Source of the DNA: Aquibium pacificus
Lineage (GTDB): Bacteria > Pseudomonadota > Alphaproteobacteria > Rhizobiales > Rhizobiaceae
DNA length: 64,000 bases
NCBI RefSeq assembly: GCF_040839445.1
Contig: NZ_JBDPGJ010000005.1
Coordinates: 186,001-250,000, forward strand
Reading direction: 5' to 3'
The number at the start of each line of letters is the position of its first letter. Within the stretch, counting starts at the first letter, position 1. The translations under genes were made by a program, and so were the position numbers. The notes below the pieces were generated by a model that saw only the letters and a program-made list of their open reading frames with translations, made no database searches and had not been told where the DNA came from. Of the stretch, positions 17,304 through 25,204 are shown piece by piece.

Positions 17304-17669
17304 GGACTGTCCTAGCGGATGAGGGCGACTTTACACGGCAGGTCGAGGTTCGCCCAGACCCGGTCGGCGGTGACGATGGTGGCATTCAGCACGCCCTGCG
17401 CCATTCATTTGCCTCGTCGAGTACACCCCTTGCCTCTCGTCGGCGTTCCAAAGTGAGTTCTTCGACAAGATCATGGCCTGAAACCGGGCTCCCCGCAGGC
17501 GTCCCTCCATTCCAGTCCTCCTGAAAAAAATGCTTGGCAAGTTCGGCACGCTGCGCCAAGAATTCATACGTTAGGGACGGGTAATTGAAGAAGCTGCCGG
17601 GCTGCCAATGAAGCGGCGGGGAATCTGAACTTCGGGGCTTCTTCTTCGATCATTGCTTGGGGAATTCTT
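17304..17669. other. 366-bp region between mccB and the OmpA-like gene
   Basis: It contains the VapC-like relic (17312-17404) and, on the minus strand, an 88-codon open frame at 17386-17649 that lacks any start codon but reads like protein near its end (charged helix LVEELTLERRREARG). I suspect a decayed toxin-antitoxin locus. The right end holds the leader of the OmpA-like gene, with a GGGG ribosome region before its ATG. Confidence 0.5.
17312..17404 (-). pseudogene. Relic of a VapC (PIN-domain) toxin, C-terminus only
   Basis: Thirty codons end at a TAG eight bases before mccB. The peptide reads ALNATIV-type sequence: LNATIVTADRVWANLDL followed by a hydrophobic end LIR. That is the closing strand of VapC toxins, where TADR carries the last acidic metal ligand. 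The rest of the ~130-residue PIN domain is absent and the codon immediately upstream in frame is TGA. I read this as the tail of a lost toxin gene; as a functional protein it would be too short. Confidence 0.6.
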
Positions 17670-19160
17670 ATGAAGCTTATGCATGGCATATGCTCGGCGC
17701 TTGTCGTCGCCGGGTTCGTTTTCGCTACGCCGGCCGCCGCACAAGGCAATTCCGGCTACTTCAAACTCCAGACCATGTTTCAGGAACCGGAGAACAAGTG
17801 CTTCGAAGGCAACCGTTTCGCTTCTGACGCGGTGCTGCAAGGCGCGTCTTTCATGGACGGTTGCCAGGAGGTGTCCGGCCAGTACTGGAAAGCCGTGCCT
17901 GAGGGGAACGGCTTCTTCCGCTTGAAGACGCAGTTCCAGGGCGAGAACAAGTGCCTGGAAGGCAATCGCTACGCGCCCGATGCCGTTCTCGGCGGCGGCG
18001 CCTTCATGGACGATTGCCAGAACGTTTCGGGACAGTTGTGGCAGGCGGTTCCCGACCAGAATGGCTACTTCCGCCTGAAGACGATGTTCCAGGGTGACAA
18101 CAAGTGCCTGGAAGGCAACCGGTTCGCACCCGAATCGGTGCTCCAGGGCGCCGCCTTCATGGACGATTGCCAGAACGTCTCCGGCCAGTTGTGGAAGGTC
18201 GTCGGCGGCTCGCTGGTCAACGGCGTTCCCCAGGTGGCATCGACGCAGGCGCCGCCGGCACCATCCCCCTCGATGCCGGGCTCGGCGCAGCCCGTGGAAC
18301 AGTGCAGGTTCTACGAGCACGTCAATTATGAGGGTCGCGAGTGGGTCCTGCAGGCCAACGATCGCGTGCACTGGTATGACGAGGCTCAGCAGCGACAGTA
18401 CTTCCGCTCCAGCGGACGTTCCGGCTTCTCCGGCCGCGAATTCTTCGACAACAACAGCGGCGCGAACGACAATGTCTCCTCCGCCCGGACGAGCGGCAGC
18501 TGCCGGGCGGTTCTGTGGGAGGATCCGTTCGAGAACGGCCGTATGCTGGAAGTCGCCGGTGACGAGCCGAACTTCGTTCCCCTTAACTTCAACGACGTGG
18601 CATCCGAAGCCGAATGCATCTGCCAGTCGTCTGCCGGGCTGCAGCCGGCTCCGACGCCGGTCATGCCGCAGCCGGTGAAGATGCCGACGGCCGTGACCAT
18701 CCAGAACCAGCTTTCTGGCTTGCCGGGCTTCCAGGTGCAGCCGCAGGACCGGGTCTCGCTCGGCGAATTCGTACTGCGGCCCGACCTGCGCCGCGCCGCG
18801 CCGTCGATCGAAATCCAGTCGATCAACTTCGACAGCGCCTCGGCCGTGATCAAGTTCGACCAGTACGACAAGGTCCAGCAGATCGGCCAGGCTCTCTCCT
18901 ATCTCCTGAACACCAACAACGGTGCCCGTTTCCTGATCGAAGGTCACACCGACGCGGTCGGATCGGACAGTTCGAACTACGTCTTGTCGCAGAACCGTGC
19001 CGAGGCGCTGAGGAGCGCGCTCGTCAACAGTTTCGGCATACCGGCCGGCGCCTTGGTCACGGCCGGTTTCGGCGAGCGCGATCTCCTGGTTCCCACGCAG
19101 CAGTCGGAATGGCAGAACCGCCGCGTCACCCTTCGTCGCATCGACCAGTTCGTGCGCTGA
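17670..19160 (+). CDS. Three-module OmpA-family envelope protein (lectin-like repeats, crystallin-like domain, OmpA domain)
   Basis: 496 residues. A signal peptide (~1-25) is followed by three ~51-residue repeats (29-178), each with G-Y/F-F-K/R-L, NKC-E-GNR, F-MD-C and SGQ-W, resembling beta-trefoil/ricin-B lectin units. A Pro-rich linker (191-208) leads to a region with two beta/gamma-crystallin-like motifs (CRFYEHVNYEG at 212, CRAVLWEDPFENG at 278). A C-terminal OmpA peptidoglycan-binding domain has NFDSAS (386-391) and GHTDAVG (425-431). It probably anchors a carbohydrate- or Ca-binding surface to peptidoglycan. Each repeat has two cysteines, so disulfides are likely. It is oriented opposite to the leucine genes around it. 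Confidence 0.85.
   Translation: MKLMHGICSALVVAGFVFATPAAAQGNSGYFKLQTMFQEPENKCFEGNRFASDAVLQGASFMDGCQEVSGQYWKAVPEGNGFFRLKTQFQGENKCLEGNRYAPDAVLGGGAFMDDCQNVSGQLWQAVPDQNGYFRLKTMFQGDNKCLEGNRFAPESVLQGAAFMDDCQNVSGQLWKVVGGSLVNGVPQVASTQAPPAPSPSMPGSAQPVEQCRFYEHVNYEGREWVLQANDRVHWYDEAQQRQYFRSSGRSGFSGREFFDNNSGANDNVSSARTSGSCRAVLWEDPFENGRMLEVAGDEPNFVPLNFNDVASEAECICQSSAGLQPAPTPVMPQPVKMPTAVTIQNQLSGLPGFQVQPQDRVSLGEFVLRPDLRRAAPSIEIQSINFDSASAVIKFDQYDKVQQIGQALSYLLNTNNGARFLIEGHTDAVGSDSSNYVLSQNRAEALRSALVNSFGIPAGALVTAGFGERDLLVPTQQSEWQNRRVTLRRIDQFVR
17754..18203 (+). repeat. Three in-frame ~153-bp coding repeats
   Basis: The DNA encoding residues 29-178 of the OmpA-like protein is three tandem units of about 51 codons. 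Units 2 and 3 are the most alike, with stretches such as FMDDCQNVSGQLW identical, implying a recent internal duplication; unit 1 has diverged. Confidence 0.85.
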
Positions 19161-19173
19161 GGCAGTGCATCGT

Positions 19174-19214
19174 CGGGGCGGCGCCTGCCGCCCCGGTCCC
19201 CGCGTCCCGCGGGG
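19174..19214. terminator. Two adjacent GC hairpins between convergent genes
   Basis: CGGGGCGGC/GCCGCCCCG (19174-19195, 4-base loop) and CCCCGCG/CGCGGGG (19198-19214, 3-base loop) lie just after the OmpA-like stop codon and before the end of the convergent ivd gene. Neither has a clear T-tract, so they may act on both strands or only protect mRNA ends. Confidence 0.45.
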
Positions 19215-19282
19215 CGTGATCCGGGCGAGGGGACCCGTTGGCGAAGCTGGCCTCGATGATTCCCATTCGCCCCCGCCGCCTT

Positions 19283-20443
19283 TCACCCCTCCGCCATGAT
19301 CTCCCGCCCGATCAGCCACCGTCTGATCTCGCTGGTGCCCGCGCCGATCTCGTAGAGCTTGGCGTCGCGCAGGAGGCGGCCGGTGGGGTAGTCGTTGATG
19401 TAGCCGTTGCCGCCCAGAAGCTGGATGGCGTCGAGCGCGATCTGCGTGGCGCGTTCGGAGGCATAGAGGATGCAGCCGGCGGCGTCCTTGCGGGTGGTCT
19501 CGCCGCGGTCGCAGGCGCCAGCCACCGCATAGACGTAGGCGCGGCAGGCGTTCATCGTCGTGTACATGTCGGCGAGCTTGGCCTGGACGAGCTGGAACTC
19601 GCCGATCGGCTGGCCGAACTGCTTTCGCTCGTGCACGTAGGGGACCGCGACGTCCATGGCCGCCGCCATGATGCCGAGCGGGCCGCCGGCCAGCACCACG
19701 CGCTCGTAGTCCAGCCCCGACATCAAAACCTCGACGCCCTTGCCTTCCTCGTGTAGCACGTTCTCGAAGGGCACCTCGACGTTCTCGAACACGAGTTCGC
19801 CGGTGTTGGACCCACGCATGCCGAGCTTGTCGAGTTTCTGGGCGACGGAAAAGCCGGAAAACGTCTTCTCGACGATGAATGCGGTGATGCCGCGCGAGCC
19901 GCGCTCCGGATTGGTCTTGCCGTAGACGACCATCGTGTCGGCGTCAGGCCCGTTGGTGATCCACATCTTGGTGCCATTGAGCACGAAGCGGTCGTTGCGC
20001 TTTTCGGCCCTGAGCCGCATCGAAACGACGTCGGAACCGGAGCCGCTCTCTGACATGGCGAGCGCGCCGACGGCTTCGCCGGCACAGAGCCGCGGCAGGT
20101 AGCGCGCCTTCTGCTCGGCCGTGCCCCAGCGGCTGATCTGGTTGACGCAGAGGTTGGAATGCGCCCCGTAGGAGAGCCCGACCGACGCCGAGGCGCGGCT
20201 GATCTCCTCCATCGCCACGACGTGCGCGAGATATCCCATGCCCGATCCGCCATGGTCGGGATCGGCGGTGACACCGAGCAGGCCGAGCGCGCCGAGTTCG
20301 GCCCACAGCCAGGCGGGGAACTCGTTCGAGGTGTCGATCGCCGCCGCGGCCGGCGCGATCTTTTCCTGCGCGAAGCGGCGCGCCATGTCGCGCAGCGCCC
20401 CGATCTCCTCGCCGAGTCCGAAATCCATGGTCTGGGTGTACAT
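19283..20443 (-). CDS. ivd: Isovaleryl-CoA dehydrogenase
   Basis: 386 residues of the acyl-CoA dehydrogenase fold. It oxidises isovaleryl-CoA to 3-methylcrotonyl-CoA in leucine catabolism and hands electrons to ETF, hence to ETF-QO (1717-3432). Visible family segments are ALAMSESGSGSDVVSM (126-142), KMWITNGPDAD and GLDYERVVLAGGPLG. Glu247 is at the position of the isovaleryl-type catalytic base, which distinguishes this branch from short- and medium-chain enzymes. Its start overlaps the upstream TetR stop (ATGA at 20443), so regulator and enzyme are translationally coupled. A start five codons later (MDFG) is possible. Confidence 0.94.
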   Translation of the reverse strand: MYTQTMDFGLGEEIGALRDMARRFAQEKIAPAAAAIDTSNEFPAWLWAELGALGLLGVTADPDHGGSGMGYLAHVVAMEEISRASASVGLSYGAHSNLCVNQISRWGTAEQKARYLPRLCAGEAVGALAMSESGSGSDVVSMRLRAEKRNDRFVLNGTKMWITNGPDADTMVVYGKTNPERGSRGITAFIVEKTFSGFSVAQKLDKLGMRGSNTGELVFENVEVPFENVLHEEGKGVEVLMSGLDYERVVLAGGPLGIMAAAMDVAVPYVHERKQFGQPIGEFQLVQAKLADMYTTMNACRAYVYAVAGACDRGETTRKDAAGCILYASERATQIALDAIQLLGGNGYINDYPTGRLLRDAKLYEIGAGTSEIRRWLIGREIMAEG

Positions 20444-21054
20444 CAGCCTGCCTCCGCCGGGGCTCGCGCTCCCACGAGCCGCATGGTCATCCTGTGGTAT
20501 TTCTCGGCGACTTCCGCCACCGAAAGCTTTTCGTCGGGCCTGAACCAGACGATCACGCCAGTGATCATCTGGATGATCGCCATGGCCGTCAGCGCGGGAT
20601 CGTCGATCGCGAAGCCGCCTCTCGCGGCGCCCTCGCGAAGAATCTGGCGCAGTTCCTTCTCGTATGAAGAGCGCAGCCTCAGGATTGCGGTCAGCCTCGC
20701 CGGCGACAGGCTGCGCAGCTCCATGTTGGACACATGGGTGGCATGGCGGCGCTCGACGTGGAAGACAATGTGGTTCTCCACGAAGGCGGCGAGCCGCCGC
20801 GTCTGGTCAGCCCCGCCCGGATCGGCGGCCTGCCAGGCCGCGATCAACGCTTCCATGTGCTCGCGCATGAGCGTGAACAGAAGGTCTTCCTTGGCCGGGA
20901 AATACTTGTAGAGCGCAGCCGCCTGCAGCCCGATCTCGGCGGCGAGCCGGCGCATGGAGACGGCCTCGTAGCCGTGTCGGGCCATCAGCGCCACCGCCGC
21001 CTCGCGCAGTGCCGCCTCCGTCCTCTCGCCGAATGATCCTGCGGTGCGGGTCAA
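20443..21054 (-). CDS. TetR/AcrR-family regulator, probably of leucine degradation
   Basis: 203 residues: an N-terminal TetR helix-turn-helix (ALREAAVALMARHGYEAVSMRRLAAEIG in two parts, then AALYKYFPAKEDLL) and a ligand-binding C-terminal domain. The TTG at 21054 is chosen because AGGAG lies seven bases upstream and the product then starts at the family-like TRTAGSFGERTEA; the ATG at 21099 lies inside the operator. An ATGA overlap couples it to ivd. TetR-type leucine-catabolism regulators (LiuQ) are known in other proteobacteria, so control of ivd and perhaps the carboxylase genes by an acyl-CoA intermediate is a fair inference. Confidence 0.88.
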   Translation of the reverse strand: MTRTAGSFGERTEAALREAAVALMARHGYEAVSMRRLAAEIGLQAAALYKYFPAKEDLLFTLMREHMEALIAAWQAADPGGADQTRRLAAFVENHIVFHVERRHATHVSNMELRSLSPARLTAILRLRSSYEKELRQILREGAARGGFAIDDPALTAMAIIQMITGVIVWFRPDEKLSVAEVAEKYHRMTMRLVGARAPAEAG

Positions 21055-21083
21055 CCCATTTCTCCTCAACACGGACAATAAAA

Positions 21084-21102
21084 TGAATGACCGTTTCATT
21101 CA
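21084..21102 (-). promoter_or_regulatory. Operator-like inverted repeat before the TetR gene
   Basis: TGAATGA (21084-21090) and TCATTCA (21096-21102) are perfect inverted 7-bp arms around CCGTT. The site is 30-48 bp upstream of the TTG start, as expected for TetR autoregulation. I found no second copy before mccB or the carboxylase alpha gene. Confidence 0.65.
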
Positions 21103-21184
21103 AGCGGCGCGAACGGGACCCGACGGGGCGTTTCGTGGCTGATGAGGAAGGAATACCGGCCGGCCCTGCCCCGCCGCTCGCTGC

Positions 21185-22969
21185 CTATGGCCGAACGCCG
21201 TATAACTGCAGTGCTTCCCCTTCCGGACTGACCTGCTGCAGCCAGGGCACGTCCGCCCCCGCCGAAAGCCGCGCCAGAAGGCCATCCGGCGCCTTTTCGG
21301 ACAGGAATGTGGTCTCGCCGTCGCCCGGGCAGACGGCCAGGATAGTCACGCCGACGTCCGCGATGCGTCGGCGGGCTTCGTCCGGTGCGGAGATGAGGAT
21401 GTTGAGGTTGGCAAGGTTGCCGGCAACGTTTCGGTGGTAGGGGCCGGCCAGCGCGCGGTGGGGGGTGTATTTGAGGATCGAGGCGCCGAGGTTGGAGATG
21501 GCCGCGACCGTCGTCGGCTCCAGCCGCGCCAGAGCTTCGTAGCTGGCCTCGTCGTAGCATGCCGATGGGACGCCGGTCGTCTTGGCGGCGGTATCGCCGG
21601 CCTTGATCGCATCGCCGGCCAAGCCCCAGACCAGGGTGTTGGAGAGGAGCCAGGCGAGCGACAGCGTCAGCGCCTGCTGCGCGCCGCCGGCCGTGGCGGA
21701 CGAGCGGATCCGGGCAATCCAGCCGGACAGCAGGATCGCAGCCAGCGGCACGGAAATGATCCCGCCGCGAACCTGCCACGACGCCACCGCCACGGCGCCC
21801 GCGATGAGTGCGGCGAGTGCTGCGTCCCCGCGCGAGAGTTTTCCGCGCAGGGCAAGATGCGCGGCGACGGCGAGCGCCAGCACGGGCGTGCCGAACCAGA
21901 ACAGCACGCTGTCGGGTTCGTGCACGACCAGTGTAACCACCGACTGCGCCTCGGTGACCATGTCGAGCCAGTGCGAGCGCAGCAGCGGATCCATTTCGGC
22001 GAAAGGATCCCCCACGCATTGCGGAAATGCGATGAGCAGGAGAGCGCCGACGGCGCCCCCGAGCGTCGCGAGCGCAGCCGCGCGTGTCGCTACGGGGCGG
22101 TCGGCCGTCCTCGTGACGGCGACCAGACCGGCACCGGCGACGATGGCGATGGCGAACTGGGCGACCGAGTAGCTGTCGCATGCGACGGAGAACCAGTGGC
22201 TCGCCGGCACGGTGGCGACGAAGGCTGCGAGTGCCGCCGCCGAGAACCCGGCTCCAAAACCGGCTGCGAGACCGGCCTCGCTGCGCCCGCGCAGCAGTAG
22301 GAGTACCGCGACGACGGCTCCGCCGAGCGCCACGTAGGGCATCGTCTCGGCCCCGATGGCGAGGCTCGCGGCGGCGGCACCGCCGGCGATCAGCCCCGAG
22401 GCAGGCGTGCGTGCGATGATGCCCCAGGCCATGGCGAGCGTCTGGACGAGCTGGAAATTGTGGTGGTCAATGATGCCGGGGCTGAACACGCCGACCGCAT
22501 AGAGCGCGGTTCCGCCCGTCACCAGGGCCGGAAGCATGGCCGCCTCCCCATGCGCCAGCCGCGCGGATCTGAGCACGAGGAAGAGGGCGCTCGCGAAGAG
22601 CAGGATGGGCCATAGGATCAACGCGACCGCTTCCCCGATCGCCTGGCTGCCGCTCAGCCAGGTGCCGGCGATGACGATCGCGACGATCGGCGCATCGACG
22701 ATGCGCGACCAGTGCATGACGAAGCCGCCATCCAGGCCCATGCGGTACTGGGTGAGGTCGAACCAGCCCTGACCTGCGATCAGATCTCTGACCTGCACAA
22801 TGCGCAAGAGGCTGTCATTGTCGCCGTTCGAGGAGTGGAGGAAGTCCGCGCCGGCAGCGAGGGACGCCGTCGCCATGACGGCCGCCGCCGCGCATGCTGC
22901 GGCAAGATCCGCGCGCCAGGGTGTGGCCGCGGGTGCCGAACGGACGCGATCTGCCGTGAAATCCGTCAA
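21185..22969 (-). CDS. Polytopic GT-C-type membrane glycosyltransferase-like protein
   Basis: 594 residues with roughly eleven to thirteen transmembrane helices and a ~120-residue soluble C-terminus. The first loop has NGDNDSLLRIVQVRDL and GQGWFDLTQYRMG followed by MHWSRIVDAP. Such an acidic first loop with Asp pairs is typical of GT-C enzymes (STT3, PMT, ArnT) that use lipid-phosphate sugars on the periplasmic face. FSPGIIDHHNFQ in a later loop also suits that fold. It is divergent from the GT2, methyltransferase and flippase-like genes across 138 bp, suggesting a shared pathway. The acceptor is unknown. Confidence 0.75.
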   Translation of the reverse strand: MTDFTADRVRSAPAATPWRADLAAACAAAAVMATASLAAGADFLHSSNGDNDSLLRIVQVRDLIAGQGWFDLTQYRMGLDGGFVMHWSRIVDAPIVAIVIAGTWLSGSQAIGEAVALILWPILLFASALFLVLRSARLAHGEAAMLPALVTGGTALYAVGVFSPGIIDHHNFQLVQTLAMAWGIIARTPASGLIAGGAAAASLAIGAETMPYVALGGAVVAVLLLLRGRSEAGLAAGFGAGFSAAALAAFVATVPASHWFSVACDSYSVAQFAIAIVAGAGLVAVTRTADRPVATRAAALATLGGAVGALLLIAFPQCVGDPFAEMDPLLRSHWLDMVTEAQSVVTLVVHEPDSVLFWFGTPVLALAVAAHLALRGKLSRGDAALAALIAGAVAVASWQVRGGIISVPLAAILLSGWIARIRSSATAGGAQQALTLSLAWLLSNTLVWGLAGDAIKAGDTAAKTTGVPSACYDEASYEALARLEPTTVAAISNLGASILKYTPHRALAGPYHRNVAGNLANLNILISAPDEARRRIADVGVTILAVCPGDGETTFLSEKAPDGLLARLSAGADVPWLQQVSPEGEALQLYGVRP

Positions 22970-23107
22970 ACTTTGCCTCCGCTCCGCCTGCGGAAACCTA
23001 GCCTTAACCCATTGAAGAAAAAGTAAAGCCCGACGCGGTATCGGTACTGGCCGGCGGACGGGATCCGATCCGGTGGCAAGAACCGTCCGAGACGGAGGAC
23101 GAAAGGC

Positions 23108-24082
23108 GTGTCCCTGGCTGAGTTATCCGTGGCGGTCCTGCTGCCCTGCTACAACGAGGAAAAGACGATCGCGGAGGTGGTCGGCCGCTTTCGCCAGGCG
23201 CTGCCGAACGCGCGCATCCTCGTCTACGACAACAATTCGCGCGACCTGACCGCATTGCGGGCGCGCGCGGCCGGCGCGATCGTCGTGCGCGAACCGCGCC
23301 AGGGCAAGGGAAACGTGGTGCGACGGATGTTCGCCGACGTAGATGCCGACATCTACGTCATGGCCGACGGCGACGGCACCTATGCGCCCGAGGACGCGCC
23401 GCTTCTGGTCAACACGCTGATCACCGAACACGCCGACATGGTTGTCGGCACGAGGCGCGGCATCGCCAGCGACGCCGGTCGGGCAGGGCACGCTTTCGGC
23501 AACCGGCTGTTCAACTGGCTCTACAACCGGTTGTTCGGCCCCGACTTCACCGACATATTCTCCGGCTACCGCGCCTTCACGCGCCGCTTCGTGAAGAGTT
23601 TTCCGGCCGTCTCGGGAGGTTTCGAGATCGAGACGGAGATGTCCGTCCACGCGTCCCTTCTGAAGCTGCCGGTCTGCGAAGTCCCGCTCGACTACGGACG
23701 GCGGCCCGAAGGCTCGGCCTCGAAGCTCTCGACCTTCCGCGACGGCGCCAGGATACTCATGATGTTCCTGATGCTGATGAAGGAGACGCAGCCGTTCCGC
23801 TTCTTCGCCTCGATCGCGTCCGGCTTCTTCGCCGCCGGCGTCGGGTTGATGGTGCCGGTGTTCATCGAGTACTTCACGACGGGGTTGGTGCTCAAGATGC
23901 CGACCTGGGTTCTCGCAATGTCGCTGGTCATGTTGTCCATGCTGATGATGGTGGCGGGCGTCGTGCTGGACTCCGTCTCGCGCGGCCGCGTCGAACACAA
24001 GCGGATGGCCTATCTCACGATCCCCGCGCTGCGGGGCGAAACCCGAAAGTTCGAGCGCCTGGATCGGGCGATGGTCGCGTAG
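23108..24082 (+). CDS. Family 2 glycosyltransferase with C-terminal membrane helices (GtrB/DPMS-like)
   Basis: 324 residues. The GT-A domain has LLPCYNEEKT (11-20), the nucleotide site DNNSRD (41-46) and the metal-binding DGDGTY (87-92); FSGYRAF follows near residue 150, as in polyisoprenyl-phosphate glycosyltransferases. Two hydrophobic helices near residues 230-295 anchor it in the inner membrane. It likely moves a sugar from a nucleotide donor to undecaprenyl phosphate on the cytoplasmic side. Translation starts at GTG (23108) with GGAGGACGAAAGG upstream. It opens an apparent operon with the methyltransferase and the small flippase-like protein. Confidence 0.88.
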   Translation: MSLAELSVAVLLPCYNEEKTIAEVVGRFRQALPNARILVYDNNSRDLTALRARAAGAIVVREPRQGKGNVVRRMFADVDADIYVMADGDGTYAPEDAPLLVNTLITEHADMVVGTRRGIASDAGRAGHAFGNRLFNWLYNRLFGPDFTDIFSGYRAFTRRFVKSFPAVSGGFEIETEMSVHASLLKLPVCEVPLDYGRRPEGSASKLSTFRDGARILMMFLMLMKETQPFRFFASIASGFFAAGVGLMVPVFIEYFTTGLVLKMPTWVLAMSLVMLSMLMMVAGVVLDSVSRGRVEHKRMAYLTIPALRGETRKFERLDRAMVA

Positions 24083-24104
24083 GCATCAGGCAGGGGTCTT
24101 TGAA

Positions 24105-24806
24105 GTGAACAGGGAAACGACGAACCGCATCCGCTTCGTCCTTGAGGACTTGCTGCCGCCGGTCGTCAGGGATTCGGCGATCTTCCACCGCGTTGCACGC
24201 GCCGCGTGGGGCGACCACGTCACCCGGCTCGCCTCCTTCCGCGCGCGCGCGCCCTTCCTGACTGCGCGCGAATACGAGGACCTCTACCGGGAGCATCCGC
24301 GCGTCCACGAAGGCACCGACCTGTCCAACGATTGCGTGAGCCGCATCATCGCGGAAGTGACGCCCGGGAGCGTCTGCGACGTCGGCTGCGGGACGGGCGC
24401 CCTCATCAGGCGCATCCGCGACGCGAGAAGCGACTGCGATGCTTTCACGGGCGTCGACTTCGTGGTCGAGGATGCCGCCGCGATCGAGGGGGTGAACTAC
24501 GTCGCAGCCAGGATCGAGGAACTGCCCTTTCCGGACCGGCACTTCGACACGGTGATCTGCACCCATGTCATCGAACACGTGTTGGAGTACCGCCAGGCGA
24601 TCGCCGAACTGCGGCGCATCGCCGCCAGGCGGCTCATTATCGTCGTTCCGCGAGAGCGCGAATACCTCTACTCCTTCAATCCGCATTTCAACTTCTTCCC
24701 CTACGCGCACTCCTTCCTGCGTGCCGTCCATCCCGTGCCGGAAAACCATGTGTGCGAGCTGATCGGCCGCGACATCTACTACCGGGAAGACAGGCAGGGC
24801 GCCTGA
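24105..24806 (+). CDS. Class I SAM-dependent methyltransferase
   Basis: 233 residues. Motif I VCDVGCGTGALI (near 92-103) binds SAM, the post-motif acidic residue is in FTGVDFV, and ICTHVIEHVLEY and RRLIIVVPRER fit motifs II and III. It starts at GTG 22 bp after the GT2 gene and ends 2 bp before the next start. It probably methylates a sugar or lipid-linked intermediate made by its neighbours. Similar proteins act on ubiquinone or cell-wall precursors, so substrate assignment rests on context only. Confidence 0.85.
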   Translation: MNRETTNRIRFVLEDLLPPVVRDSAIFHRVARAAWGDHVTRLASFRARAPFLTAREYEDLYREHPRVHEGTDLSNDCVSRIIAEVTPGSVCDVGCGTGALIRRIRDARSDCDAFTGVDFVVEDAAAIEGVNYVAARIEELPFPDRHFDTVICTHVIEHVLEYRQAIAELRRIAARRLIIVVPREREYLYSFNPHFNFFPYAHSFLRAVHPVPENHVCELIGRDIYYREDRQGA

Positions 24807-24808
24807 CG

Positions 24809-25165
24809 ATGACGTATCCTCTGCCACTGGTGGCGGGACTGGTGCTGACGCCGCTGCTGATCTCCGTCGGGCAGATCCTGTTCAAACTGACCAGCGAGCG
24901 CACGGGCGGCGCCGACCTCTCAGGCGTCGCGGCCATGCTGGTGGATCCGTTCCTGATCGCGGCGATCGCAATCTACGGTTTTGGCACCGTGGTGTGGATC
25001 TACGTCCTGAAAGCGGTCCCGCTGACGGTCGCCTATCCGTTCATGGCGCTGACCTTCTGCGCGGTGCCCCTGCTCGCCTGGGCGCTGCTCGGCGAGACGC
25101 TGACGCTCCGCTACGGGCTCGGCGCGGGGCTGATCGTCGCCGGGTTGCTGGTCGTCAACACCTGA
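24809..25165 (+). CDS. Small four-helix EamA/SMR-type protein, ArnE-like flippase subunit
   Basis: 118 residues with four predicted transmembrane helices (about 8-26, 42-62, 68-88 and 95-114) and the EamA/SMR signature: GQILFK after helix 1, VPLTVAYPFMAL and LLGETLTLRYGLGAGLIVAG. Its size and position after a GT2 enzyme match ArnE/ArnF-type flippases, which move undecaprenyl-phosphate sugars across the membrane. A drug efflux role (EmrE-like) is less likely, as the conserved membrane Glu of helix 1 is not evident. The ATG is 2 bp past the methyltransferase stop. Confidence 0.82.
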   Translation: MTYPLPLVAGLVLTPLLISVGQILFKLTSERTGGADLSGVAAMLVDPFLIAAIAIYGFGTVVWIYVLKAVPLTVAYPFMALTFCAVPLLAWALLGETLTLRYGLGAGLIVAGLLVVNT

Positions 25166-25204
25166 TCGGCCGAGGCGTCCCGCCGCTCCCGCTGACGCGG
25201 CGGT

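Noticed and set aside
17386..17649. Start-less minus-strand frame ending LVEELTLERRREARG... beside the VapC relic
   Set aside because: It has no ATG, GTG or TTG at a sensible place and no recognised family, so I list it only as possible relic, not as a gene.
17571..19319. Long minus-strand frame across the OmpA-like gene
   Set aside because: It is antisense to a gene with signal peptide, repeats and OmpA domain; the frame reads as low-complexity His/Arg/Ala and is a GC-rich shadow.
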